A DNA stretch of 64,000 nucleotides from assembly GCF_042887685.1 (NCBI RefSeq), contig NZ_JBHVOS010000016.1, forward strand, positions 1 to 64,000, read 5' to 3'. Source of the DNA: Oerskovia sp042887685 (GTDB taxonomy: Bacteria; Actinomycetota; Actinomycetes; Actinomycetales; Cellulomonadaceae). A program made the position numbers and the translations under genes. Each line of letters starts with the position of its first letter. Within the stretch, counting starts at the first letter, position 1. The notes beneath the pieces were generated by a model, which did no database searches, was not told where the DNA came from, and saw only the letters and a list, made by a program, of their open reading frames with translations. Positions 43,205 through 52,200 of this stretch are shown here, piece after piece.

Positions 43205-45523
43205 ATGTCCTGGACCTCCACCGGCACGGAGCTGCGGCGGTTCCGCCGCGGCCTCCTGCCCAAGCTCGCCGTGGGCGCGATGATCTTCGTGCCCCTGCTC
43301 TACGGGGCCATGTACCTGTGGGCCTTCTGGGACCCGACCGGCAACCTCGACAAGCTCCCCGTCGCGATCGTCAACGCGGACACCGGCACCGAGGTGGACG
43401 GCGAGCGCCTGGACGCGGGCGAGGAGGTCACGTCCACGCTCGTCGACTCGGGCGACCTCGAGTGGGCGCGCGTCGACGCCGCCGAGGCCGAGAAGGGCGT
43501 CAAGGACGGCACCTACTACTTCGCGCTGACCATCCCCGAGGGCTTCTCGGAGGGCATCGCGAGCGCCGCGGGCGACGACCCGCAGTCCGCGCAGCTCATG
43601 GTCACGTACAACGACGCGAACTCGTTCCTCGCGACGACCCTGGGCCGCAGCGCCATGACGCAGGTCCAGGGCGCGGTGCGCGAGGAGATCGGCGCGCAGG
43701 CCGTCGACAAGGTCCTCGTGGGTCTCGGCAGCGCACGGGACGGGTTCGCGCAGGCCTCCGACGGAGCCCTCACGCTCACGGCGGCGAGCGGTCAGCTGAC
43801 CGACGGCGCGACGCAGGTCGCCGACGGCGCGACGTCCGCAGCCGACGGTGCGGGCACGCTCGCGTCCGGGATCGACCGGCTCGCCGACGGTGCCGGGTCC
43901 GCCGTGGCGGGAGCCGGGCAGCTCGCGAACGGTGCGGGCGCACTGTCGCAGGGCGCGTCCTCGGCGAGCGCAGGCGCCTCGAAGCTCGCCGCGGGCGCCT
44001 CGTCCGCGGCCGACGGGGCCTCGGCCCTCGCGGCCGGTGCGGCCACGACACAGTCGGGCATGGTCCAGCTCGCCGACGGCTCGCAGAAGCTCGTCGCAGG
44101 CTTCACGGCCCCCGACGGGCTCGTGGCCGGGGCCGACAAGGCCGCTGCAGGCGCCCAGCAGGTGTCCGACGGCGTCGCGCAGGTCCAGGGACAGGTCACC
44201 TCGCTCGCGGGCAGCGTCCCCACGCTCCGTGCGCTGCTCCAGCAGAACGCCGCGACGCTCGGCGCCTCCGCCGACCCCCGGGCGCAGGCGCTCGCGGCCG
44301 CGAACCAGCAGGCCCTCGGCCAGCTCCCCTCGGACGCCGAGCTCGCGCAGAGCGCTGCCGGGCTCCAGACCCTGGCCGACGGCTCGAAGCAGGTCGCGGC
44401 CGGGCTGCCCGCCCTCTCGAACGGCATCAAGGCCGCCTCGGCGGGGGCGGCGCAGATCGACGCGCAGCTCCACCCGGGGTCGGGCACGCAGACCGTCCGT
44501 GACGGCGTCGACGGTGTGGCCGCCGGTGCCGCGAACCTGAGCAGCGGTCTCACGACCCTGCGCGGCGGGGCCTCCGACCTCGCGGCCGGGAACGCCTCGC
44601 TCGCGTCCGGGGCGGGCACGCTCGCCGCCGGCACGTCGTCCCTGTACTCGGGCGCACAGCAGCTCGCCGACGGCGCGCAGTCCGCCGCGACCGGCGCCGG
44701 GGCGCTCGCCGACGGCACCAGCACCCTGGCCGACGGCGCCACGCAGGTCGCCGACGGCGGGGCGCAGCTCACCGACGGCGCACAGACCCTGACGGACAAG
44801 CTCGCCGAGGGCTCCGAAGCCATCCCCGACGACGGCACCGCCCTGCGCGAGCAGCGCGCCGACGTCATCGCGGCCCCCGTGACCGTCGCGGACCACGACC
44901 TGGCCGAGGCAGAGGGCTTCGGCGAGGGGTTCGCGCCGTTCTTCATCCCGCTCGCCCTGTTCGTGGGTGCGCTCATCACGTGGCTCCTCATGCGTCCGCT
45001 GCCCTCGCGGGCCCTCGCGACGCCCGCGTCGGGCCTGCGGACCACGCTCGCCGGGTTCCTGCCCGCGCTGTGCATCGGGTTCGCGCAGGTCGCCGTGATG
45101 CTCGCCGTCATCCACTGGGGCGTGGGCCTCGACATGACGCACGCGCTCGGGACGCTCGCGTTCACGACGCTCGTCGCCGCGACGTTCCTCGCGCTCCAGC
45201 AGGCCCTCATGGCGCTGCTCGGCCCGGCCGCGGGCAAGGTCGCGATCCTCGCGCTGCTCATGCTGCAGCTCGCGTCCTCGGGGGGCACCTACCCCGTGCA
45301 GACGACACCCGCGTTCTTCCAGGCCATCCACCCGCTGCTGCCGATGAGCTACGCGGTCGACGGGCTGCGTCAGACCATCACGGGCGGGGTCGACGGACGG
45401 CTCTGGTTCGCGGTGGTCTACCTCGGCGTGCTGCTGCTAGCGTCGCTGGCGATCAGCGCCTGGCGGGCGGGCCGCATGCGCACCTGGACCCTCGACCGCC
45501 TGCACCCGGCGCTCGAGATCTGA
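43205..45523 (+). CDS. YhgE/Pip family ABC-2-type membrane protein
   Basis: 772 aa from the ATG; a GTG one codon earlier is equally possible. One N-terminal membrane segment (AVGAMIFVPLLYGAMYLW), an extracellular region that starts with the YhgE domain (VAIVNADTGTEVDGERL), a very long helical stretch made of ADGA/ASGA-type repeats (~200-540), and five C-terminal ABC-2-like segments (FFIPLALFVGALITWLLMRPLP onward). Related to phage-infection protein and the ESX/type VII-associated EsaA family. Probably works with the ATPase upstream. Confidence 0.92.
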   Translation: MSWTSTGTELRRFRRGLLPKLAVGAMIFVPLLYGAMYLWAFWDPTGNLDKLPVAIVNADTGTEVDGERLDAGEEVTSTLVDSGDLEWARVDAAEAEKGVKDGTYYFALTIPEGFSEGIASAAGDDPQSAQLMVTYNDANSFLATTLGRSAMTQVQGAVREEIGAQAVDKVLVGLGSARDGFAQASDGALTLTAASGQLTDGATQVADGATSAADGAGTLASGIDRLADGAGSAVAGAGQLANGAGALSQGASSASAGASKLAAGASSAADGASALAAGAATTQSGMVQLADGSQKLVAGFTAPDGLVAGADKAAAGAQQVSDGVAQVQGQVTSLAGSVPTLRALLQQNAATLGASADPRAQALAAANQQALGQLPSDAELAQSAAGLQTLADGSKQVAAGLPALSNGIKAASAGAAQIDAQLHPGSGTQTVRDGVDGVAAGAANLSSGLTTLRGGASDLAAGNASLASGAGTLAAGTSSLYSGAQQLADGAQSAATGAGALADGTSTLADGATQVADGGAQLTDGAQTLTDKLAEGSEAIPDDGTALREQRADVIAAPVTVADHDLAEAEGFGEGFAPFFIPLALFVGALITWLLMRPLPSRALATPASGLRTTLAGFLPALCIGFAQVAVMLAVIHWGVGLDMTHALGTLAFTTLVAATFLALQQALMALLGPAAGKVAILALLMLQLASSGGTYPVQTTPAFFQAIHPLLPMSYAVDGLRQTITGGVDGRLWFAVVYLGVLLLASLAISAWRAGRMRTWTLDRLHPALEI

Positions 45524-45590
45524 CGCCGGCCCGGCCGGAGCCCCTGGCGACCGCACGACGACGCACGACGACGAAGAGGCTGGACGAACG

Positions 45591-46265
45591 ATGACGACGA
45601 CCAAGGCGGACCCGACGGCGGACGGACCGGGCGCCGTCGGGCCCGTCGAGGCCGGTGCCACCAGGTTCGCCGGGGCCGGCGAGCCCGCCGGGACCCGGCG
45701 CGAGCAGGCCTTCGCGGCCCGCCGTGCCGGGACCCGGCAGCAGATCATCGACGCGGCCGTGAGCCTCATCGCCGACCAGGGCTTCACCGCCACGTCCGTC
45801 GAGGACATCGCCGCGGCCGCGGGCGTGGCCAAGGGCAGCGTCTACTACAACTTCGGGTCCAAGTCGGACGTGTTCGAGGCCGCGCTCGCCGGCGGGCTCG
45901 AACGGCTGACCGTCACGCTCTCCGAGGCCCGCGCCGGGCTGCGGGGCAAGGAGGCGCTCGGGGCGCTCATCGCGTCGCTGCTCGAGCAGATCAGCGCCCA
46001 CCCCGACTTCGCGAAGCTCCTCGCTGCCGAGGTCTTCCGGGTCGGGCGCGAGTGGCAGGAGACCGTCGGTCACATCCGGGCGCGCGTCATCGAGTTCTAC
46101 GCGGCCGCGCTGCGCGAGGAGCGACCCGGGGCGGACGTGTCGCTGCTCGCGGCGTCGGTGTTCGGGGCCACGCTCGTCGCGGGGCTCGAATGGCTCGTGT
46201 TCCAGCCCGAGCGCGGGTTCGACGAGGTGCTGGCCGCGGTGCTGGAGCTGGTCGCGGGCCTCTGA
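45591..46265 (+). CDS. TetR-family repressor
   Basis: 224 aa. An unusually long, disordered ~45-residue N-terminal extension precedes the HTH (TRQQIIDAAVSLIADQGFTATSVEDIAAAAGVAKGSVYYNFGSK). The extension contains an inverted pair of the dispersed element (CCCGACGGCGG ... CGCCGTCGGGCCC), read in frame as DPTADGPGAVGPVE. The C-terminal ligand domain is TetR_C-like. Third gene of the ABC/YhgE operon and the likely binder of ACTGACCGGTCAGT at 41950. The ligand is probably a substrate of the membrane system. Confidence 0.92.
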   Translation: MTTTKADPTADGPGAVGPVEAGATRFAGAGEPAGTRREQAFAARRAGTRQQIIDAAVSLIADQGFTATSVEDIAAAAGVAKGSVYYNFGSKSDVFEAALAGGLERLTVTLSEARAGLRGKEALGALIASLLEQISAHPDFAKLLAAEVFRVGREWQETVGHIRARVIEFYAAALREERPGADVSLLAASVFGATLVAGLEWLVFQPERGFDEVLAAVLELVAGL

Positions 46266-46277
46266 GCGCGAGCCGCG

Positions 46278-46414
46278 CCGCCGAGGGCGACGCACGCGCC
46301 CGCCGACGGTGACGCACGCGCCTCCCGAGGGTGACGCACGCGCCCGCCGACGGTGACGCACGCGCCCGCCGAGGGTGACCTGACGGCGCGACGCTCGCTC
46401 CGCCGTCGGGCCCC
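46278..46414. repeat. 22-bp iteron array B (5 forward units) with terminal hairpin element
   Basis: Five cores of GCCGA(G/C)GG(T/C)GACG at exact 22-bp steps (46280, 46302, 46324, 46346, 46368), followed by CCTGACGGCG ... CTCCGCCGTCGGG (46380-46411). Lies between the convergent TetR and aquaporin genes; the end hairpin may terminate both. Confidence 0.95.
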
Positions 46415-46422
46415 GGCACGGC

Positions 46423-47160
46423 TCAGCCCAGGAGCAGCTTCCAGCAGCCCACCCCGATGAGCCCCGCGAGCAGCGGCGCGACGACCGGCACCCACGCGTA
46501 GCCCCAGTCGGAGGGGCCCTTGTGCTTGAGGGGCAGGAGCGCGTGCACGATGCGCGGCCCGAGGTCGCGCGCGGGGTTGAGCGCCGGCCCGGTCGGTCCG
46601 CCGAGACCCGCGACGAGCGCCCACACGAGGAAGCCGAGGGCCATGTGCGCGAGCCCCGGCTCGGTCGTGGTCAGCGGCGAGTTGACGATCGCCAGGGCGC
46701 ACGAGAACAGGACGACCGAGCCCAGCAGCTCGTTCGCGAACCCGTTGGCGCGGCTGTGCGCGGCGTTGACGGTCGAGAAGGTCGCGAGGACGTCGTCGAC
46801 GTTCTCGGTGCGGTCGTAGTACGGCTTGTGGGTCGCGACGATCGCGAGCTGCCCCGCCATGGCGCCGAGCATCTGCGCGACGACGTACGGTGCGACGTCG
46901 GCCCACGGGAACAGGCCCCACGTCGCGAGCCCGATCGTGAACGCCGGGTTGATGTGGTTGCCGCTGATCCCGCCGAACATCAGGGCCGGGATCATCACGC
47001 CGAACCCGTAGCCCATCGCGATGAGGCTCCAGCCGCCGCCGTACCCCTTGGACCCCTTGAGGTGCACGTTCGCGACCGTGCCGTTGCCGATGATGATGAG
47101 AATCGCCGTGCCGATGAACTCGCACGCTGCACGCACCGCGAGGGAGTAGTCCGGATCCAT
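46423..47160 (-). CDS. glpF: Aquaglyceroporin (MIP family)
   Basis: 245 aa, six membrane spans plus two half-helices. NPA boxes: NHINPAFTIG and GPALNPARDLGPR; the Asp after the second NPAR is diagnostic of glycerol facilitators over strict water channels. Passive uptake of glycerol or small polyols. No glycerol kinase or GlpD is adjacent. Iteron arrays in opposite orientation lie on both sides of the gene. Confidence 0.92.
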   Translation of the reverse strand: MDPDYSLAVRAACEFIGTAILIIIGNGTVANVHLKGSKGYGGGWSLIAMGYGFGVMIPALMFGGISGNHINPAFTIGLATWGLFPWADVAPYVVAQMLGAMAGQLAIVATHKPYYDRTENVDDVLATFSTVNAAHSRANGFANELLGSVVLFSCALAIVNSPLTTTEPGLAHMALGFLVWALVAGLGGPTGPALNPARDLGPRIVHALLPLKHKGPSDWGYAWVPVVAPLLAGLIGVGCWKLLLG

Positions 47161-47375
47161 GCGCACACCCTGCCAGTGCCCGGGCGCGAGCGGGCTGCGC
47201 GACACCCCGCGAGACGGGGCGCTCGCGTGCCCTCGCGCGGCCTCGCTGGGTCGTGGACACGGTCCGGTCGTGGGGCATCCGGTGCCAGGCAATACCCAGC
47301 ACACCGGGCCCGACGGCGTCGCTCGCCGCGGTCCGTCGTCGCGCCCGCGGTGGTGGTCGGCGCGGTGGACCGTCA

Positions 47376-47495
47376 CCGTCGGCGTGCTGGCGCGTCACCG
47401 TCGGCGTCCTGAGCCGTCACCCTCGGCGTCCCGGTGCGTCGCCGTCGGCGTGCCGGGCCGTCACCGTCGGCGGGCAGGGCCGTCACCCTCGGCGG
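47376..47495. repeat. 22-bp iteron array C (6 reverse units)
   Basis: Six units of CGTCACC(G/C)TCGGCG with TCGGCG at 47378, 47400, 47422, 47444, 47466 and 47488, an exact 22-bp period (one unit reads CGTCGCCGTCGGCG). Lies between the aquaporin start and the aminopeptidase start. A CCCGACGGCG element is nearby at 47309-47318. Confidence 0.95.
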
Positions 47496-47616
47496 GTGGG
47501 CTCCTTCCTGTGTCGCGTCCCGCCCGCTGCCCGTACGCTCGCGACAACCGAACTCCCCGCAGCGTCGCGTCGAGTGTGCGGTCTGCTGCGTGGGGGACCA
47601 CTGGAGGAGAACGAGT

Positions 47617-49350
47617 GTGAGAACACGTCCGATCGTCCCGTCCGTCGCCGCGCTGAGCCTGGGGCTCGCCGCGGTGTTCGTCCCGCCGGCCGCCGCTGCG
47701 CCGCCGGCACCACCCGCCCCGCTCGAGGACCACGTCTCGGGCGCGGCCGTCATGGAGCACCTCGAGCAGCTCCAGGCCATCGCGGACGCCAACGGCGGCA
47801 ACCGCGCGCTGGAGACCCCGGGGTACGAGGCGAGCGCCGCGTACGTCGAGCAGGTCCTGACCGACGCCGGGTACACGCCCGAGCGCCAGTACTTCACGTT
47901 CGAGGACCAGAACACCGACGAGCTGTCGCTCACGGCCGGTGGGGTAGCGGTCACGCAGAGCATCTTCCCTGCGGAGTTCGCACCCGACACCCCGCCGGGC
48001 GGCGTCACGGGACCCGTCGTCCAGCCGGCTGACGCCCTCAAGCAGGGCTGCACGGCCGACGCGTGGGCCGGGGTCGTGGCGACGGGGGGCGTCGCCCTGG
48101 TCAGCCGAGGCTCCTGCAACTTCTCGCTCAAGGTCCAGCACGCGGCCGCCGCGGGGGCCGCGGCCGTCATCATCTACAACAACACGGCGGGCCCGATCAG
48201 CCCGACGCTCGGCGCGCCCAGCGACGCGTGGGTGCCCACGGTCGGCATCACGCAGGCCGACGGGCAGGCCATCATCGCGGGGGTCGCCGGCGGGCAGACG
48301 AGCGCGACGTACGTGCTCCAGACCTCGATCGTCCAGCACGAGACCTTCAACGTCATCGCGGAGACGAGCACGGGCCGGTCGGACAACGTCGTCATGATCG
48401 GGGCGCACCTCGACGGGGTGCCCGAGGGGCCGGGCATCAACGACAACGGGTCGGGTTCGGCCGCGATCCTCGAGACCGCGGTCCAGCTCGCCGAGCACGG
48501 CGGCCCGCTCGACAACCAGGTGCGGTTCGCCTGGTGGGGCGCCGAGGAGGTGGGGCTGCTGGGCTCGACGCACTACGTCGACGACCTGGTCGCGAACGAC
48601 CCGGCCGCGCTCGACCAGATCGCGACGTACCTGAACTTCGACATGGTGGGATCGCCGAACTACGTGATCGGGGTCTACGACTCCGACGAGTCGACGTACC
48701 CGGCGCCCGTGCCGGTGCCGCCGGGCTCGTCCGAGACCGAGGACGTCTTCACGGACTACTTCGACGGGATCGGGCAGGCGTGGGTCGACTCGGAGTTCTC
48801 GGGCCGCTCGGACTACCAGGCGTTCATCGCGAACGGCATCCCGGCGTCGGGTCTGTTCACGGGCGCCGACGACGTCAAGACCGAGGCCGAGGTCGCGCTG
48901 TTCGGCGGCACGGCGGGGATCTGGCAGGACCCCAACTACCACTCGGCGAACGACGACATCGACAACGTCGACCCGGTCGCGCTCGACATCACGTCCAAGG
49001 CGATCGCGCACGCCACGGCGTCGCTCGCGGCGGACACGTCGGCGATCAACGGTGTGGTCTCGCCGGTCGACCCCGAGCTGACGAACCTCAGCGCGACGGC
49101 GCGCTGCACGGGGGGCGTCGCGACGCTCTCGGTGGTCACGACCAACGGCGAGGACCGCCCGCTCGACGTCCGGATCACGACGCCGTTCGGCACCAAGACG
49201 TTCGACGACGTCGCGCCGGGCAAGATCGCGCAGCAGAAGTTCAGCACCCGGACCGGTGCGCTCGCTGCAGGCACCGTGACGGTCAGGGCCTGGGACGACG
49301 CGGGGTCGCAGGAGTCGTACACGCTCGACTACGCGGCGCTCACCTGCTGA
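47617..49350 (+). CDS. Secreted M28 aminopeptidase with PA domain and C-terminal module
   Basis: 577 aa, GTG start after GGAGGAG. Signal peptide ending near PPAAAAPPAPP. A protease-associated (PA) insert at ~130-190 (VALVSRGSCNFSLKVQHAAAAGA). Zinc peptidase ligands: GAHLDGV (His), NDNGSG (Asp), WGAEEVGLLG (catalytic Glu and Glu), NFDMVGSPNY (Asp) and NYHSANDD (His). The last ~85 residues (ATARCTGG to YAALTC) match the tail of the esterase at 15661. Releases N-terminal amino acids outside the cell, feeding the nearby amino-acid permease. Confidence 0.93.
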   Translation: MRTRPIVPSVAALSLGLAAVFVPPAAAAPPAPPAPLEDHVSGAAVMEHLEQLQAIADANGGNRALETPGYEASAAYVEQVLTDAGYTPERQYFTFEDQNTDELSLTAGGVAVTQSIFPAEFAPDTPPGGVTGPVVQPADALKQGCTADAWAGVVATGGVALVSRGSCNFSLKVQHAAAAGAAAVIIYNNTAGPISPTLGAPSDAWVPTVGITQADGQAIIAGVAGGQTSATYVLQTSIVQHETFNVIAETSTGRSDNVVMIGAHLDGVPEGPGINDNGSGSAAILETAVQLAEHGGPLDNQVRFAWWGAEEVGLLGSTHYVDDLVANDPAALDQIATYLNFDMVGSPNYVIGVYDSDESTYPAPVPVPPGSSETEDVFTDYFDGIGQAWVDSEFSGRSDYQAFIANGIPASGLFTGADDVKTEAEVALFGGTAGIWQDPNYHSANDDIDNVDPVALDITSKAIAHATASLAADTSAINGVVSPVDPELTNLSATARCTGGVATLSVVTTNGEDRPLDVRITTPFGTKTFDDVAPGKIAQQKFSTRTGALAAGTVTVRAWDDAGSQESYTLDYAALTC

Positions 49351-49432
49351 TCCCGCCGCCGGGACGGAGGGCCACCGTCGAGGTGGAGGGTTCTGGCCCT
49401 CTCCCTCGACGCGATCCCTCCACCGCGGCCAC

Positions 49433-49491
49433 GCCCGACGGCGCCCCCTCCTCCGGTGAGACTCTCGCCGGGGGAGGGGGCGCCGTCGGGC
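49433..49491. terminator. Strong bidirectional hairpin
   Basis: Perfect 19-bp stem (49433-49451 with 49473-49491), starting GCCCGACGGCG, between the convergent aminopeptidase and permease genes. Confidence 0.85.
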
Positions 49492-49500
49492 ACGGGAAGG

Positions 49501-51036
49501 TCACGCAGGCGGGGCCGGGTCCCCCGGCGGACCCGACGCCGCGGCCGCCTCCGCCTCCCGCGCCGCGACGTTGCGCTTCGAGAGCAGGCTGTGCCGGTAC
49601 CCGAACGACGCGTAGATCACGAGCCCGATCACGACCCAGACGAGGAAACGCAGCCACGTGAGCGTCGTCAGGTTCGTCATGAGCCACAGGCACGCGACGC
49701 CCGAGAAGATGGGCAGCACGGGGGACCAGGGGACGCGGAAGCCACGCTCGATGTCAGGGCGCGAGCGGCGCAGGATCGGGATGCCGAAGCTCACGAGCAC
49801 GAACGCCGACAACGTCCCGATGTTGATCATCTCCTCGAGCAGCTCGACCTGCGCGAGCCCCGCGATCAGCGCGACCACGATGCCGGTCCCCACCTGGAGG
49901 CGGACCGGGGTGTGGAAGCGGTGCGAGGTCTTGGAGACGCCGCGCGGCAGCAGGCCGTCGCGGCTCATCGAGAACATGACGCGCGTGAGGCCCAGGAGCA
50001 GCACCATGATGACGGTCGTCAGGCCGACGAGGATGCCGACCGAGATGACGCGCCCGGCCCAGTCCGCACCCACCAGGATGAAGGCCGTGGTGAGCGACGG
50101 GTCGTCGGAGGCCGCGAGGTCGGTGTAGGAGACCATGCCTGTGACGACGAGCGTCACCAGGATGTACAGGACCGTGACGACCGCGAGTCCGCTGAGGATG
50201 CCCTTGGGGATGGTCTTCTGCGGGTTCTTGGCCTCCTCGGCCGTGGTCGCGACGACGTCGAACCCGATGAACGCGAAGAACACGAGCGCCGCACCCGCGA
50301 GCAGGCCCATGACGCCGTACGTCGTGGGCTCGAGGCCCGTGAGGAAGCCGAACAGGGGCTGCTCGAGCGCCGACTTCTCGGGGGCCGGCTGCGACGGCGG
50401 GATGAACGGCGTGTAGTTCTCGGCCTTGACGTAGAAGAAGCCGACGACGATCACGAACAGCGTGATCGCGACCTTGATGATCGTGAACACGCTGTTGATG
50501 CGGCTGCTGAGCTTGGTCCCGATCGCGAGGAGCGTCGTGAAGACCGCCACGATGAACACGGGCCCCCACTCGAGGTCCACGGGACCGATCGCGACGGTCA
50601 GCGGCAGGTCGATGCCGAACAGCGAGAACGCGTCGGCGAGGTAGATGCCCCAGAACTTCGCGATCACCGACGCTGCGAGCAGCATCTCCAGGATGAGGTC
50701 CCAGCCGATGATCCACGCGACCAGCTCGCCCATGGTCGCGTAGGAGAACGTGTAGGCCGAGCCCGCGATGGGCAGCGCCGAGGCGAACTCGGCGTAGCAC
50801 ATGACGGCGAGCGCGCACACGATCGACGCGATGACGAACGAGATGATGACCGACGGCCCGGCGAAGTTCGCGGCGGCGGTCGCGCCGACCGAGAAGATGC
50901 CCGCCCCGACCGCGACCGCGACCCCCATGACCGCGAGGTCCCAGGCGTTGAGGTCCCGCTTGAGGGACCGTTCCGGGTCGTCGAGGGCCGCGAGCGACTC
51001 CTCGACGGACTTGAGTCGTAGAACACCTCTGGCCAT
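49501..51036 (-). CDS. Cationic amino-acid transporter-type APC permease
   Basis: 511 aa, twelve to fourteen membrane spans. Signature: LKRDLNAWDLAVMGVAVAVGAGIFSVGATAAANFAGPSVIISF, AVMCYAEFASALPIAGSAYTFSY, and VFFAFIGFDVVATTAEEAKNPQKTIP (consensus amphipathic region). Bacterial CAT-like (YfnA) proteins import basic or branched amino acids with protons. Convergent with the aminopeptidase; the two may act in peptide utilisation. Confidence 0.93.
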   Translation of the reverse strand: MARGVLRLKSVEESLAALDDPERSLKRDLNAWDLAVMGVAVAVGAGIFSVGATAAANFAGPSVIISFVIASIVCALAVMCYAEFASALPIAGSAYTFSYATMGELVAWIIGWDLILEMLLAASVIAKFWGIYLADAFSLFGIDLPLTVAIGPVDLEWGPVFIVAVFTTLLAIGTKLSSRINSVFTIIKVAITLFVIVVGFFYVKAENYTPFIPPSQPAPEKSALEQPLFGFLTGLEPTTYGVMGLLAGAALVFFAFIGFDVVATTAEEAKNPQKTIPKGILSGLAVVTVLYILVTLVVTGMVSYTDLAASDDPSLTTAFILVGADWAGRVISVGILVGLTTVIMVLLLGLTRVMFSMSRDGLLPRGVSKTSHRFHTPVRLQVGTGIVVALIAGLAQVELLEEMINIGTLSAFVLVSFGIPILRRSRPDIERGFRVPWSPVLPIFSGVACLWLMTNLTTLTWLRFLVWVVIGLVIYASFGYRHSLLSKRNVAAREAEAAAASGPPGDPAPPA

Positions 51037-51128
51037 CGCACCAGTCTGTCCGGCGGGTCGCCATCACGCGCGGTGGACCGCCCGACGGCGCAGCGACGCC
51101 CGTATCGCGGACGCCCAGGGGTGCACCC

Positions 51129-51215
51129 CGCCGAGGGCGACGTGCCCACCCGCCGACGGTGACCGGCCGCTACGCCGAGGGTGACGTGCCCGCCCCCGAC
51201 GGTGACGTGCCGGAC
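51129..51215. repeat. 22-bp iteron array D (4 forward units)
   Basis: Cores at 51131, 51153, 51175 and 51196 (CCGA(G/C)GG(T/C)GAC), 22-22-21 bp apart, between the divergent permease and MOSC genes. Flanked by CCCGACGGCG (51082-51091) on one side and CGCCGTCGGG (51229-51238) on the other. Confidence 0.93.
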
Positions 51216-51271
51216 CCGCCGGTGCGACGCCGTCGGGCCGGAGCCGTGGCGCGACCTGGGAGAATCCTCCG

Positions 51272-51973
51272 ATGACCTTCTCCACCCCGGAACCTGCCCG
51301 TCCCCACGCGCCGCTCGGCGCGACCGGTGAGCTCCTCGCGGTGTGCCGCGTGCACGGCCTGCTGCCCGACGCGGGCACGGTCGGCGTGACCGCGATCGAC
51401 AAGCGCGCCGTGGACGGCCCCGTCAAGGTGCGCCCGCTGGGCCTCTACGCCGACGTCCAGGCGGACCGTGCGCACCACGGCGGCGAGGAGCAGGCGGTGT
51501 ACGCGTACTCGCAGGAGGACGCCGACCACTGGTCGGCAGAGCTCGGCTACGAGGTGACGCCCGGGCTGTTCGGGGAGAACTTCCGCACGCGAGGCGTCGC
51601 GGCGAGCGGGGCCCTGATCGGCGAGCGCTGGCAGGTGGGGACCGCGGTCCTGGAGGTCACGCACCCGCGCACGCCCTGCGCGACGTTCGCGCGACGGCTC
51701 GCCGAGGACCGGTGGGTCAAGCGGTTCACCGACGCGAACCGCACGGGCGCGTACCTGCGGGTCGTGACCCCGGGGGAGGTGCGGGCCGGGGACGCGGTCG
51801 AGGTCGTGTTCCGCCCGACGCACGGCGTGAGCATCGCGGACTGGTTCGGGGCGCGGGCCGCGGGGACGTCGGTCGAGGTGTCGCAGCGTCTGCTCGACGC
51901 CGAGGCCGCGGGCGAGGTCCGCCTCTCGGCGGAGGTGCGGGAGGGCGCCGAGCGCGCCGTCCGCCAGCGCTGA
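51272..51973 (+). CDS. MOSC-domain protein (YiiM-like)
   Basis: 233 aa. MOSC core: VDGPVKVRPLGLYADVQADRAHHGGEEQAVYAY, GLFGENFRTRG, and Cys136 in HPRTPCATF, which binds the molybdenum cofactor in this superfamily. YiiM-type proteins reduce N-hydroxylated bases such as 6-hydroxylaminopurine. A short helical C-terminal extension (SVEVSQRLLDAEAAGEVRLSA) is the 3-alpha domain. ATG at MTFSTPEP. Confidence 0.88.
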   Translation: MTFSTPEPARPHAPLGATGELLAVCRVHGLLPDAGTVGVTAIDKRAVDGPVKVRPLGLYADVQADRAHHGGEEQAVYAYSQEDADHWSAELGYEVTPGLFGENFRTRGVAASGALIGERWQVGTAVLEVTHPRTPCATFARRLAEDRWVKRFTDANRTGAYLRVVTPGEVRAGDAVEVVFRPTHGVSIADWFGARAAGTSVEVSQRLLDAEAAGEVRLSAEVREGAERAVRQR

Positions 51974-52190
51974 GTGCGTGGTCCGGCGGGGGGGCGCCCG
52001 GGGGGTGGGCGCCCCCCCCCCCACCCCACCACCCGCCCCGCCCGGGAGCGGCCCCCCCCCCACCCCCCGGGGGCCACANNNNNNNNNNGGGGGGGGGGGG
52101 CCCCGCCGCGCGCCGCCCCCCCGCGCGGGGGGGGGGGCCCGGCGCCCCCCCCCGGGGGTGGCCCCCCCCCGACCACGCACTCAGCGACGG
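51974..52190. other. Assembly gap inside a terminator-like palindrome
   Basis: The MOSC gene end (CGCTGAGTGCGTGGTC) and the sequence before 52195 (GACCACGCACTCAGCG) are perfect inverted complements, a natural hairpin between convergent genes. In between are poly-G/poly-C runs and ten N (52079-52088). The long GC hairpin probably blocked sequencing; nothing between can be trusted. The arm also fits GAG-N6-GTC, so it may be a further member of the 57-bp element family. Confidence 0.8.
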
Positions 52191-52200
52191 GCCGGGACGT

